NCBI RefSeq assembly: GCF_000188695.1
Contig: NW_004754922.1
Location: 148,326-160,825 of the forward strand
Direction of reading: 5' to 3'
DNA length: 12,500 nucleotides
Source of the DNA: Salpingoeca rosetta
Lineage: Eukaryota > Opisthokonta > Choanoflagellata > Craspedida > Salpingoecidae
Part shown: positions 1 through 12,399 of the stretch, piece by piece
How the letters are laid out: every line of letters starts with the position of its first letter
Position numbering within the stretch: the stretch's first letter is position 1
Program-made: the position numbers and the translations under genes
The notes under the pieces: generated by a model
The model's database searches: none
Told to the model about the DNA's origin: nothing
What the model saw: only the letters and a program-made list of their open reading frames with translations

Positions 1-53
1 ACAAGACAAGCAAAGAAAGGCGAGGCAGGTGCTTGTGTCTGTCCTTGGCTTAC
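1..53 (-). other. Start of intron 1 of the left-edge minus-strand gene
   Basis: Minus-strand sequence directly after the exon begins with the donor GTAAGC (positions 53-48) and continues GC-mixed and non-repetitive to the window edge. No acceptor is in the window. Confidence 0.45.
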
Positions 54-128
54 CCTGCACTCATGGCTTCGGAGTACTTGGAGATCATCTCCGAGATAGT
101 CGGTTCCTGCCGACGCGTGCCCGTCATG
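54..128 (-). CDS. First coding exon of an unidentified gene running off the left edge (partial)
   Basis: On the minus strand an ATG at 128 opens 25 codons (begins MTGTRRQEPTISEM, continues ISKYSEAMSAG) and stops at a clear splice donor GTAAGC at 53-48, giving a phase-0 intron that continues past base 1. An in-frame TGA lies about 12 codons upstream of the ATG, so this Met is the first possible one in this exon. The peptide looks like a short hydrophilic, probably helical leader (SEMISKYSEAM). I do not recognise the family and the remaining exons are outside the window. The gene is divergent from ADAT3 and shares its upstream region. The donor, phase and upstream stop support it; the lack of any homology that I can see keeps confidence moderate. 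Confidence 0.5.
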
Positions 129-1283
129 TTGGTGTTGTGGTTGCTATCGTGGATTCACGGAAGACCTTGCTCGGGTGCTTGCTTGGTTGCTTGAGTTAGG
201 AAGGAGAAGGCGCACAGAGCTGTCGGGAAGCACGAAGCAAACGAAAAGGCGTGCAGAAGGACGACAGCACGAGAGCCGAGACGAAGGCTAGTCGCACTGC
301 GACAATGGTCTGTCAACAGACAACAAGTGGGGGTGGGGGGGGGAAACACGCCGACTCACAGCAGCGCGCTTCTTGTTATGTCTATGTTTGGTTTGTGGAG
401 GTGGAGGTGGGAGGTAGGACGATAAAGAAGGAGATGCCGCGCCACAATCAAGGCAAGGCGAGGAAAAAGAGGAGTGGAGTGGAGTGGAGTGAGGTGGCAC
501 TTCTTGGCGACGAGCGTATGTGTGTGTGTTTGCGTGTGTGGTTTCGTGCGAGCTCGTGTCACGACGTCAAAGGGCTTGAGGTTTGGTGTGCTCAGCACAA
601 GGTGGAAATACAACAACCAAACAAACAACACAACCCAGCAGCAGAGCAAGCAGCAAGGCGTGGCTGGTGAGGTGTCGATCAACGACAAACAACGCACGCA
701 AGCAAGCGAAAGGCGCAAACGGCGAATGACAAGCAAGCAAGCAAGGACCACAGTGGAGAGGCTTTTGCTGTTGCTTGCTCGCCTGGCTCGGCGAACAGCG
801 ACTTCTTCTGCGAAAAGCGCTCGGAAGGAGAACAGGCAAAATCAGGAAAAAGCGCCATTTCTGTGATGATATAGACGAAAAATCACACTATCGTGACGTC
901 AGCGAAACTGGGTTGCTAATGTTCCCTGTTCATTTTCAGAGATGCGAACGTGCATGCATGCACCACAAACGCCATCCCTCGCAACCCTGTTTTGCAGCGA
1001 ATGTTGCGTTTCGGGCCAAATGGAAGGAGTAATGGCTGGACAAACCGCACGTGTGCACGAGGCCAGGCTGTTTGCACGCCAAGCAGGGGTCATTTCGGCG
1101 TGTGTGTGTTTGCGTGTGGTGTGCTGTGTGTGTGCAGCACACCCAGCAACGGGCCAAGTTGCTGCTCTGGCTTGGGTTCGAAAAGTTGCGATGATGCGCG
1201 TTTGTGCGCTTTTGATTGAGAACGAAAAACGTCAAGGACTCAACCACGACAGGCGACACACAAAGATAGGGTGGCTGCGGCTG
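129..1283. promoter_or_regulatory. Divergent intergenic/5' region between the left-edge gene and ADAT3
   Basis: About 1.15 kb without a supportable gene. It holds simple sequence: a G-run with one interruption at 329-343, a GGAGT pentamer repeat near 473-493, TG runs near 520-540 and 1100-1135, and AAGC repeats near 730-745. It also holds a perfect CRE palindrome at 894-901 and a 14-base palindrome of the TGCATGCA type at 950-963. A strong-looking 3' splice site (branch-like GCTAAT at 915-920, pyrimidine-rich run, CAG ending at 939) suggests that the ADAT3 transcript has a leader intron. Long frames on both strands here are composition-driven. Promoters for both flanking genes must lie here, but no TATA box could be assigned. 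Confidence 0.5.
894..901. promoter_or_regulatory. CRE-type palindrome TGACGTCA
   Basis: Perfect 8-base TGACGTCA in the divergent region, 390 bases before the chosen ADAT3 ATG and 766 bases from the left gene's ATG. In animals and fungi this is the consensus site for CREB/ATF bZIP factors. Its use here is inferred from position only. Confidence 0.35.
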
Positions 1284-5248
<3,965 letters not shown>

Positions 5249-5406
5249 TGTAAAATATACGATAATCGTCCACAACCAAAACAGCCAAACCGTTTCGCGG
5301 CCACCGCAACAACAGCAACACCGCCACACAGCAACAACAGCATCAGACCGACTCACATCACAGCAAACACCACACCGCACACAACAGACAGCACAAAGTC
5401 ATTGTC
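5249..5406 (+). promoter_or_regulatory. 158-base gap: ADAT3 3' end and CAP-Gly gene 5' leader
   Basis: The first part is AT-richer, with TAAAATATAC at 5251-5260. This contains AATATA, a possible weak poly(A) signal for ADAT3. The rest is CAA/CAC-rich, low in G and likely unstructured, typical of a 5' UTR. There is a purine at -3 before the ATG at 5407. No TATA box is visible. Confidence 0.4.
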
Positions 5407-7791
5407 ATGTCTCAGGCGAGCACGCCGTCGCAGCGGCGGGACTTTAGCTCGCCGCCAATGAGCAGGACACGGGTCACGGGCGTGCGGCCCCGCTCAACGA
5501 GCGCCGCACACAGAGGCCGGTCACACACGCGGCTGGCGGCGCCGCCGCAAATTGGAGACAAGGTCACATCCTTGGACGGCGTGCGTCGCGGGACGGTGCG
5601 CTACGTTGGAGAGACCCAGTTCAAGGCGGGAACATGGGTCGGCATCGAGCTTGAGCAGGGCCTGCAGGGGAAGAACGATGGAGAAGTGGAAGGCGTCCGC
5701 TACTTTCAGTGCAGCGAGAAGCAGGGTGTGTTCCTGCCGATGCACCGCGTGCACGTCCTCCAGCGCGCACACGGCAGCGACAATGATCGGGACATGGTGG
5801 ACATGAACGCACTGGCATCGGCCCACCGCCTGCTGCGGGAAGCGCGGTCCACGCACGAGAAGGAAGTGGAGGCGCTCGTGGCGGACCGCGACGCGCTGAA
5901 GCAGCAAGTGGACGCCCTGCAGCGGCGGCTGGTGCACCGCGACTCCAGCGCGGGCGCGGACACATCAAGCCTCGACGCCGTCAGCTTGCAGAGCATGCAG
6001 CAGGGCGTGAACACAAGCACCAGCAGCAGCCACATCCCGGGCGCATTCACCGCCACCACCACACGCACGGCCACGCCAACCTCGGCGTCCTTTGCCTCGC
6101 TCGCGGGCAAGCTGCCCGTGATTGATGCGACAGCGGCGTCCGAGGACACCCTCACCCAACAGCAGCTGCAGCAACTGCAGCAGCAACGGCGTCAGAGTGG
6201 CGGCAACGACTCCAACGCCACCTTGCACGACATCTTCTTTGCCAGGCGCAGCCGCAGTGGCACGGGCTACAGCCACTCTGACCTGGGCGGGGCTGCCTCA
6301 TCACCGCCCCACACAACCGGCAGTAGCGGCGGTGGTGCCACGGCGCACCAGCGCGGCCTTGCACGCAGCGCACCACGGGCCGCCCAGCGCAGCAGCAGTC
6401 CAGGCAGCGTGAGCATGGGTGGCGGCGGTGGTCGACCACGCCGTGGGTCGCTGCACTCCGACTCTGTTGCGGACAAGCTGCGTGGCGCGCGTGTGGAGGC
6501 AGAGCAGCTGCGGCGGGAGGCGGCCGAGGTACGCGGCCAGCTCCGCATGTGCGAGGCCGTGCTTGCAAGCAAAGACAAGCTGCTGGCAAGCAAGGAGGAC
6601 CGCATCCGGGAGTTGGAGGCGCAGGTTGCGCACAAGGACGCGGAGGTGGTGGCAGGGAAGAAGCAGGTGCAGGCACTGGAAGCGCGCTGTGCACAACTGC
6701 AGGAGCAAGTGAGCAAGCTTGAGGCACAGGCTGAGGGCAAGCTGACCTCCATGCTGACGGACAACGCATCCGCCCTGGGCACCATCGCCGCACGGCTCGA
6801 AGCGCTCTCAGCGAGGCGCGATGAGGGGGAGGAGAGCAAGGAGCGGCACAAGGAGGAGAAGAACATAAGCACGGGCGGCACAGGTGTTGGTGTTTGCGCA
6901 TCAGAGCCAGAGCAAGCAGCAGAATCGTCACAGCAACCGCAACAGCAGCAGGAAGAGGAAGGGCAAGGGGAACCGCGTGCTGATGGCGGACGTGCACGTG
7001 TGCGGGATGGTGAAGTGCTGGCGATGCGCGAGTCCCTGGATACGGTGTGTCGGCTGCAGCACACGCTTGTGTCTGCGCTGCAGGAGTTGAAGGAGGACGT
7101 GTTGGCGTCCAAGGCGGCCGGTGACAAAGGCCGCCGCGGCAATGGCAATGGCAATGGCGATGGTAGTGATCATGGTGGTCGTGACGTGGCTGGGAATGGC
7201 GGTCGTGACACCACCATGGCCCACATCGACAACAACAACGACAACGACAACACCAGCGACAACGACACCAGCACAGATGGCGGGACGCCGGAAGCACGTG
7301 CGGGTGACTCTGCGGCACAGGCACGCGGGGTGATGAAGCGAGTGGCGTCGAGAAAAGAAGATGGGGAAGAGGAAGACAAAGAGGAAGAAGAGCAGCAGCG
7401 ACTACTGCTGGATGAGGTCGGGGAGGCGCTGGTGGGGCCGAGCACAGGGCCGTCGCTGCTTGACGTGACCAGCGAGAGTCTGAGCGAGATGCTATCGCTC
7501 CACTCGCAACACATTGAGAGCGTGCACCAGCTCATTGCTGGCGTTGACGGCGATGCTGCCGCTAGTGGTGGCGATGATGCTGTGGCTGTGGCCAATGAGG
7601 AGCTGGACACGGCTGTGCAGCAGCTGTTGGCGGATGTGTTGCACCGGTTGGATCGGTGTGAGGACACGGTGGATGTGTTGTACTCGCAGCAGCAGCTGTC
7701 CAGCCTTGCTGCGAGCGGCAGGTTTGCTTCCCTTGCCCGCAGCTTCTCTGCGGAGGACCCCATGGACGACGACGAGGACTACGTCTTTTGA
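5407..7791 (+). CDS. CAP-Gly domain coiled-coil protein, 794 aa, microtubule plus-end binding type
   Basis: Single uninterrupted frame. A basic, Ser/Arg-rich head (about 1-46) precedes one CAP-Gly domain (about 47-119) with the diagnostic GKNDG at 88-92 followed by VRYF. This groove binds C-terminal EEY/F tails of alpha-tubulin and EB proteins. Predicted coiled coils from heptad-like Leu/Ala/Glu patterns lie at about 133-175, 354-446, 539-570 and 731-780. Between them are Ser/Ala/Gly- and Gln-rich disordered linkers, a GN repeat near 578-585 and an Asn/Asp stretch near 610-625. The layout resembles CLIP and p150Glued relatives, but it has only one CAP-Gly and no zinc knuckle, so I give no symbol. 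The C-terminus is DDDEDYVF, an acidic-aromatic tail. It starts 158 bases after the ADAT3 stop and has no introns, unlike both neighbours on its strand. Confidence 0.9.
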   Translation: MSQASTPSQRRDFSSPPMSRTRVTGVRPRSTSAAHRGRSHTRLAAPPQIGDKVTSLDGVRRGTVRYVGETQFKAGTWVGIELEQGLQGKNDGEVEGVRYFQCSEKQGVFLPMHRVHVLQRAHGSDNDRDMVDMNALASAHRLLREARSTHEKEVEALVADRDALKQQVDALQRRLVHRDSSAGADTSSLDAVSLQSMQQGVNTSTSSSHIPGAFTATTTRTATPTSASFASLAGKLPVIDATAASEDTLTQQQLQQLQQQRRQSGGNDSNATLHDIFFARRSRSGTGYSHSDLGGAASSPPHTTGSSGGGATAHQRGLARSAPRAAQRSSSPGSVSMGGGGGRPRRGSLHSDSVADKLRGARVEAEQLRREAAEVRGQLRMCEAVLASKDKLLASKEDRIRELEAQVAHKDAEVVAGKKQVQALEARCAQLQEQVSKLEAQAEGKLTSMLTDNASALGTIAARLEALSARRDEGEESKERHKEEKNISTGGTGVGVCASEPEQAAESSQQPQQQQEEEGQGEPRADGGRARVRDGEVLAMRESLDTVCRLQHTLVSALQELKEDVLASKAAGDKGRRGNGNGNGDGSDHGGRDVAGNGGRDTTMAHIDNNNDNDNTSDNDTSTDGGTPEARAGDSAAQARGVMKRVASRKEDGEEEDKEEEEQQRLLLDEVGEALVGPSTGPSLLDVTSESLSEMLSLHSQHIESVHQLIAGVDGDAAASGGDDAVAVANEELDTAVQQLLADVLHRLDRCEDTVDVLYSQQQLSSLAASGRFASLARSFSAEDPMDDDEDYVF

Positions 7792-7968
7792 CGCGTGCGC
7801 GCGCGTGGGCGTAGGTGGATGTTTGTGTTGTGTGTGTGTGTGTGTGCTTCGTGTGAGCGTTAGAAGTGTGTGTGTGTGTGTGCGGTTCATGTGAGCTTCA
7901 GATGTGTGTGTGTGTGTGTGCTTTTGCTTTGTTGGCTTCTTCCTTTGTGTTGTGTTATGTTACAACAG
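7792..7968 (+). other. Short TG-rich gap upstream of the pseudokinase; first exon not located
   Basis: TG runs at about 7826-7848, 7866-7881 and 7902-7919, then a T-rich stretch and acceptor GTTACAACAG ending at 7968. The exon that follows needs one base from an upstream exon. That exon, and the initiator ATG, could not be assigned. Confidence 0.5.
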
Positions 7969-8112
7969 CGTGCCGACCTTGTTTGCACATTCGAGTACAC
8001 AAGCTCGTGAACGGTTCATTTGAGGCAGGCCACGAACAACAAGCTGTCACTGGCACTCGACCCACATGTGCTTCCACATGCCACCTGCTGCTTCACTATG
8101 CCACCCACCACC

Positions 8113-8206
<94 letters not shown>

Positions 8207-10572
8207 GTCACACGACGCACAAACTCACACGACGCACGAACTCACACAACACAGGCTGCAGTGAAGGTTGTGAACAAGACACAACTGAGCCAGGAGCACA
8301 GGCAGCGCTTGAAGCAGAGCGTGCAGTCACTCCTCGTGTTGAACCACGCACACATCCTCGACTACTTTTGGCTCCATGAGACAGACGAGCAAGTCTTCTT
8401 CTTCACAGAGCACGCACAACGCACCCTCCTCAAGCACATCCAACAGCATGGCCGGCTTCACCCCGCAACTGCACGGTGCGTGCGTGCGTGTGTGTGTGTA
8501 TGTGTGTATGTATGTGTGTGTGTGTGTGTATGTGTGTGCTTGTGTGTGTGCATGCATGGTTTGCGTGTGTGTACTGAGTTTGTTGGGGATAGTGCTACTT
8601 GGGCGTTTGTTTCCACCAGCACTATCACTCACTGAGCCTCTTGCCTGCGTCATGCGTGCCTGCACCTTCGCCCATTCACCCGTCCACACCACAGGCGGTT
8701 CTTTGGCCAGCTGACGAGCGCGGTCGACTTTGTGCACTCCAAAGGTGTTGCCCACCGCAACATCAAGCTCGAACACATCCTCCTCTTCCCAAACAACACC
8801 GTCAAGCTCACAGGCTTTGGCTTCTCCGCACAGGTGCGTGCACAAGTGCATTTTTTTTGTATGTGTGTGTATTTGTGTGTGCCTGCGTTTCTGAGGACCG
8901 GGCCAGTACATCTGCCAAGCCCACAGACACGCAGACGCAGACACACTGACAAACAGGCACAGGCGCAGGCATATACCCTCCCCCCCCACTTTTCCCCTCT
9001 CACCCACTTTGCTCGCCCCGGCTCACCAACGCACCCATTCAACCCTCGTCCCTTCTTCCCACACTCCAGGCACACGAGACCCACAGTGCCGCGAGCATTG
9101 TTGTGGATGCGCCCCACTACGCCGCGCCAGAGTACTTCTCCCGCCTTGCTGCAGACTACGACTCGCGCGCAGCCGACATGTGGGCGCTCGGCGTCGTGCT
9201 GTATGCCATGGTCCGCGGCACCATGCCCCACCGCGGCTCAACCCTCGCCCAGCTCTCCATGAGCGTGCTGTGCCGTCGCCCAGAGGCAGCTGTCGCCTGT
9301 CGCCGCCTCTCCTCCATCCTGTCCCTCCTCTTTGCACGTGACTGGCGCGCGCGCGCCACAGCCGCAGCCGTTCTCCAGCACGCCTACACATCCACGGCAC
9401 CCGCAACGCCAGCATCATCAGCGCAGCAGCAGCTGCTGCAGCAGCGACGGCGTGAACTGTCCTCGGCGACCCTGGACCGTCTGGTGCGCGCGCGCATGAT
9501 TGCGCTTGGATTTGAGCCGCGCCAACTCGACGTCGCGCTCAAAATCACCTTCAGCCAGCAGAGCGCCATCGCCAACGTGCTGCGTGCACACCTGCGCTAT
9601 CAGCACCAGCGCCACGCCCATGCTCAGGGCACGTGCCTGTGCAACGCGGCCTCGTGCGCATTCAGTCCAGCACCCATGCCTGCAAGCACGGCTCCCACCG
9701 CCGCCACAGGCGAGGGCGCATCGTCGGTGCGGTCTCCGCTCCGGCCACCGCAACGCACACACGCAGCAGGCACAACACAAGCAGCAGGCCAGCAGCAGCA
9801 GCAACAGCAGCAACAGCAGCAGCAGCAGCAGCGTTCCTCAACCATCACCTCGTACACGCGCAACACCACGGCTGCATCGTCGTCGCCAGGAAGCGCACCG
9901 GCATCCATGCGTGGCGCAGCCATCAAGTCGCTGCCAGCGCACGTGTGCAGGGACTGCGGCGAGACACTGGCTGTTGAAGAGCACAGCGAGCACAACAGCA
10001 GCGCGCGCACCCATCGCACCGCCACCAGCAGCAACGCAAGCAGCGGCAGTAACAGCGCAGCAGCGGCCTCATCGACCACCACCACCACCACCGCAACAGC
10101 ACCGGCCCGCGTTGCGGTCGGGTTTGACGTCGATTCGGACTCGGAACTGGACATGTCAGATGACGAGGAGATGGAGAGCGAGGACAACCATCACCACCAC
10201 CACGACGGCAGCCATGCCTGCACCCACAATGCACGCGACGGCGACGAACACAAGGCAAAGGCTTTCACTCCCCACACGGATGCATCATCATCGTCGCCAC
10301 CATCTGCCACAGCACCTCGCCGGCCCTCAGCATCACGCGTTTCGAAGCGCCGCCGCCGCCGCAGCTCACACGCGCGCGGACGCAGCAAGCGGACACGGCG
10401 CGTGCAGGCGCTGGTGCGCATGGCAGCGCGACAGGCCATGGCGGAGGAGGAGGACTTTACTGCCGGCGAAGCCGACGTGAACACGTGCGGCAGCGGTGCG
10501 GAGGGCACCAGCCATGCTGGTGAGCATGTTAGTGTCGATGTCGATGCGCTCATCTCCACGCTCCTGGACCAC

Positions 10573-10621
<49 letters not shown>

Positions 10622-11019
10622 CAGCATTGGACGGCAATGCATCCGCTTTGCAGCGCCAGCACAGCGTCAATGGCCATCACGCAGTCAACCAATCCCCTGC
10701 AGCCCAACAACAGCAGCTGCAGCAGGAACAGGAACAGCAGCAGCTTGGATGCCTGTTGCCTGGCGAAGGCAGTGCGGAGAGCAAGCTTGCTCGCTTGCGC
10801 CATGCCATGAAGAAGTGCATCGGCCAGACGCTTGCTCTTCGCGCCGCCCCGGCCTTTCGTCTGACTGCGGTGCACCCGGCGACCACAACTCCGCTCCCCG
10901 TTGTCGGAGAAGCGGCAGCATCGCACACGGGCAGCGAGAGCGACTGCAACCCGTACAAGCGCAGCAAGCAGACGACGTCTGCACGCAGCGAGGGCCAAGA
11001 TGGGGCCGAACGGTCCTAG
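7969..11019 (+). CDS. SNF1/AMPK-like pseudokinase with long disordered tail (5' end incomplete), about 800 aa
   Basis: Coding exons 7969-8067, 8262-8475, 8695-8833 and 9070-11019 join in phase. Aligned to SNF1-type kinases: HIRVHKLVNGSF (beta1/glycine loop), TLKVVNK (beta3 Lys kept, codon 8264), HAHILDYF, ARRFFGQLTSAVDFVHSKG (alpha-E), HRNIKLEH (8753-8776), TGFGFS (8810-8827), YAAPE (9118-9132), ADMWALGVVLYAM (alpha-F Asp kept) and the subdomain XI Arg. Lost: glycine-loop Gly1 and Gly3, alpha-C Glu (Ser near 8318), HRD Asp to Asn, the Mg-binding Asn to His, and DFG Asp to Gly. The fold is kept, catalysis is not. Downstream are a UBA-like helix set with MIALGFEPRQLDVAL (about 9463-9603), two 15-Gln tracts, an acidic/His block, and a basic block (near 10348-10410) that could be a nuclear signal. 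Phosphotransfer activity is unlikely; a scaffold or allosteric role is inferred. Exon 2 could instead start at 8255. Confidence 0.88.
8068..8261 (+). other. Pseudokinase intron with (CA)42
   Basis: Donor GTGCTT at 8068; acceptor GCTGCAG ending at 8261 gives matching phase 1 and a beta1-beta3 length close to SNF1. CACAG ending at 8254 is an alternative acceptor but does not match the phase. Confidence 0.65.
8120..8204 (+). repeat. (CA)42 microsatellite
   Basis: 85 pure bases in the first recognised pseudokinase intron, followed by CACACGACG-type diverged copies up to the acceptor. Confidence 0.97.
8476..8694 (+). other. Pseudokinase intron with TG/TATG repeats
   Basis: Donor GTGCGT at 8476, acceptor CCACAG ending at 8694. 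TGCG, TATG and TG repeats occupy roughly the first 90 bases. Joining restores ARRFF at the start of alpha-E. Confidence 0.88.
8834..9069 (+). other. Pseudokinase intron inside the activation segment
   Basis: Donor GTGCGT at 8834, acceptor CACTCCAG ending at 9069, phase 0. TG-rich near 8861-8880, CA/CAGACG-rich near 8925-8965, then a strong pyrimidine tract. It splits the region between the DFG-equivalent and APE motifs. Confidence 0.88.
9787..9831 (+). repeat. CAG/CAA repeat encoding 15 Gln
   Basis: Mostly CAG with two CAA interruptions, in frame in the pseudokinase tail. Confidence 0.95.
10573..10617 (+). repeat. CAG repeat encoding a second 15-Gln tract
   Basis: Fifteen Gln codons, all CAG except one CAA, in frame in the pseudokinase tail about 740 bases after the first tract. 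Confidence 0.95.
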
Positions 11020-11492
11020 AGCACTTAGCAATCATAGTATAGTGGCTGTGTGTATTGTCATACAATGAATGTCCTTCATCCCCGACACAGCTTGAAATCC
11101 GGGCGTGTGCTTGTTACATCACGTAGTGACTGGCGTGCGCCGTTCATTCCACAGCCATAACCACCCTCCCTCTCCGCATCGCATGCACATGTTGCACCCT
11201 CAGCCCTTCATTCCTGGCACCCGTGCGACGTCACGTCTTCCCCTCTTCCCATCTCTGCATGCATATTGACATTTGCCCTGCCCGTTGCAGCCCTTTTCTC
11301 TTCCCCCTCTTTTTTCCTTTTCTCTCTCCGCGATGTCATTTGCATTATCATTTCCAGTCTCATGTATGCTAGCATCCATTCGCCAATCGTCTCAGCCTGG
11401 GTCGTTTATCGACACGGAAATGCATTACAAACACACACGACGCACACCCGAGTCACGACTGCATTGACGCGCGCGAACGTGGTGGTGGTGGT

Positions 11493-11507
11493 GGGGGGGG
11501 GGGATAA
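11493..11507 (+). repeat. G11 run ending in GATAA (copy 1)
   Basis: Eleven G followed directly by ATAAGG, preceded by a GGT repeat. Confidence 0.9.
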
Positions 11508-11539
11508 GGGGCGGACGCGCGCGTGTGGTGTGTGTGTGT

Positions 11540-11553
11540 GGGGGGGGGGATAA
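11540..11553 (+). repeat. G10 run ending in GATAA (copy 2)
   Basis: Ten G followed by ATAAAG, preceded by a TG run; 36 bases after copy 1. Confidence 0.9.
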
Positions 11554-11634
11554 AGATACGCTGCGGCGTGCCTGACGCACAAACCTTAACTTCCGCAACA
11601 CTAAGAAGCAGCAGTGATTAGTAGGGTTAAGTGG

Positions 11635-11776
11635 TCAGCTTTCTTCCTTGTGTTCACCTCGCTCTGATTTTACATCTTGTTCCTGTTGTTGTCGTTGTTG
11701 TTGTTGTGGTTGTTGTGGTTGTTGTCGTTGTTGTTGTTGTCGTTGTTGTTGTTGTCGTTGTTGTGGTTGTTGTCGT

Positions 11777-11810
<34 letters not shown>

Positions 11811-12399
11811 GTTGTTGTTCTTCATCTTCATCTTCTTCTTCTTCATCTTCTTCTCCTTCTTGTTCCTCTTGTCCTTCTTCCTCCGCTAGTTCTCCCTTGA
11901 CCCCTTGCTTCCTTGTCTCTTGTTGTTGTTCCTCGTCTCCTACTCTGCGTGCGGTGCCATCCCGTTCGTCTTCTTGTTCAACGGTTGTCTTCTCTTCTGC
12001 CCTATTCACCACCACACCTGCCTCGTCCTCGTCCTCCTCGTCTTCCCAGCCGTCTTCGTCATCCTCCTCGCCAGATGTTTCTGCTTCCTGCATCCTGCGC
12101 AGTGCCTGTAATCGCCTCGCTGCTTCCACTCGCCTTCGCTCTGCCTCCTGCTTGCGTTTCCTCTCCTCTGCCCTCCACGCGGACAGCGAATTGGGTTGTC
12201 GTGCATCCGGCAGTTCGTCTGGCAAGAACTTGTCCCGGATCAGTTCCTGTGTCATGAGTGCAATGGCCTCGACTGTCGCCTGCGGCAGCATTGGCCTGGA
12301 CATTCGAATCGTCGTGCCTTCAAGCATCATGTTCAAGCTCCCAAAAATGGCATCCTTCAGGTCCTGTGGTGGGTGGGAGATGGTTGGCGCCGACAACAT
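11635..12399 (-). CDS. Small protein with helical N-terminus and acidic, Gln/Arg-repeat tail (5' end uncertain)
   Basis: A frame of 254 codons from ATG at 12399 to TGA at 11637-11635. Residues about 14-60 (LKDAIFGSLNMMLEG, then MLPQATVEAIALMTQELI) look like two amphipathic helices with spacing like the first two helices of a histone fold of the CENP-S/MHF1 kind. This is weak similarity by eye only. About 75-110 is a Lys/Arg/Glu-rich helix, then acidic disorder (EEDEEEEDEDEE), then Gln tracts broken regularly by Arg (QQQQR units, codons mostly CAA). A good splice acceptor (CCACCACAG) ends just before codon 13 at 12363, phase 0. The real exon may therefore start there, with earlier exons beyond the window. 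It converges on the pseudokinase gene. Function unknown. Confidence 0.6.
11690..11820 (-). repeat. CAA-rich trinucleotide array (Gln with periodic Arg/Pro)
   Basis: On the minus strand, CAA runs are broken by CGA and CCA, giving units near 15 bases (QQQQR). On the plus strand the same bases read as GTTGTT and give a spurious poly-Val frame. Confidence 0.93.

Larger units (their letters stand above)
11020..11634. other. Convergent intergenic region between pseudokinase and the right-hand gene
   Basis: About 615 bases holding the 3' UTRs of two convergent genes. Positions 11150-11340 are pyrimidine-rich. No AATAAA was seen near the pseudokinase stop. Two G-runs followed by GATAA lie at 11493-11507 and 11540-11553. 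GACGTCAC near 11227-11234 is a CRE-half-like site. No gene could be supported. Confidence 0.6.

Noticed and set aside
6152..7324. Minus-strand frames of 390 and 295 residues antisense to the CAP-Gly gene
   Set aside because: GC-rich coding DNA leaves antisense frames open. The plus-strand frame has a recognisable CAP-Gly domain and coiled coils; the antisense ones have only Cys/Ser/His/Pro-rich composition.
7866..7968. Possible signal peptide (MCVCVCAFALLASSFVL) before the kinase fold
   Set aside because: It is read from a TG repeat and a T-rich polypyrimidine stretch ending in a good acceptor, so an intron end is more likely. It is kept only as an alternative start.
9500..10480. Second plus-strand frame of 326 residues and several minus-strand frames within the pseudokinase tail
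   Set aside because: Shadow frames of repeat-rich GC coding sequence; the pseudokinase frame is continuous with the conserved kinase motifs.
7969..11019. Pseudokinase as a dead pseudogene
   Set aside because: No frameshift or internal stop in 2.4 kb of coding sequence, clean splice sites, and structural kinase residues kept. This argues for a functional, non-catalytic protein.
11610..11635. Telomere-like TTAGTAGGGTTAA sequence
   Set aside because: Only one imperfect TTAGGG-like unit and no array.
11631..11900. Plus-strand poly-Val/Leu and poly-Cys frames that look membrane-like
   Set aside because: Antisense reading of the CAA array that encodes Gln/Arg on the minus strand.
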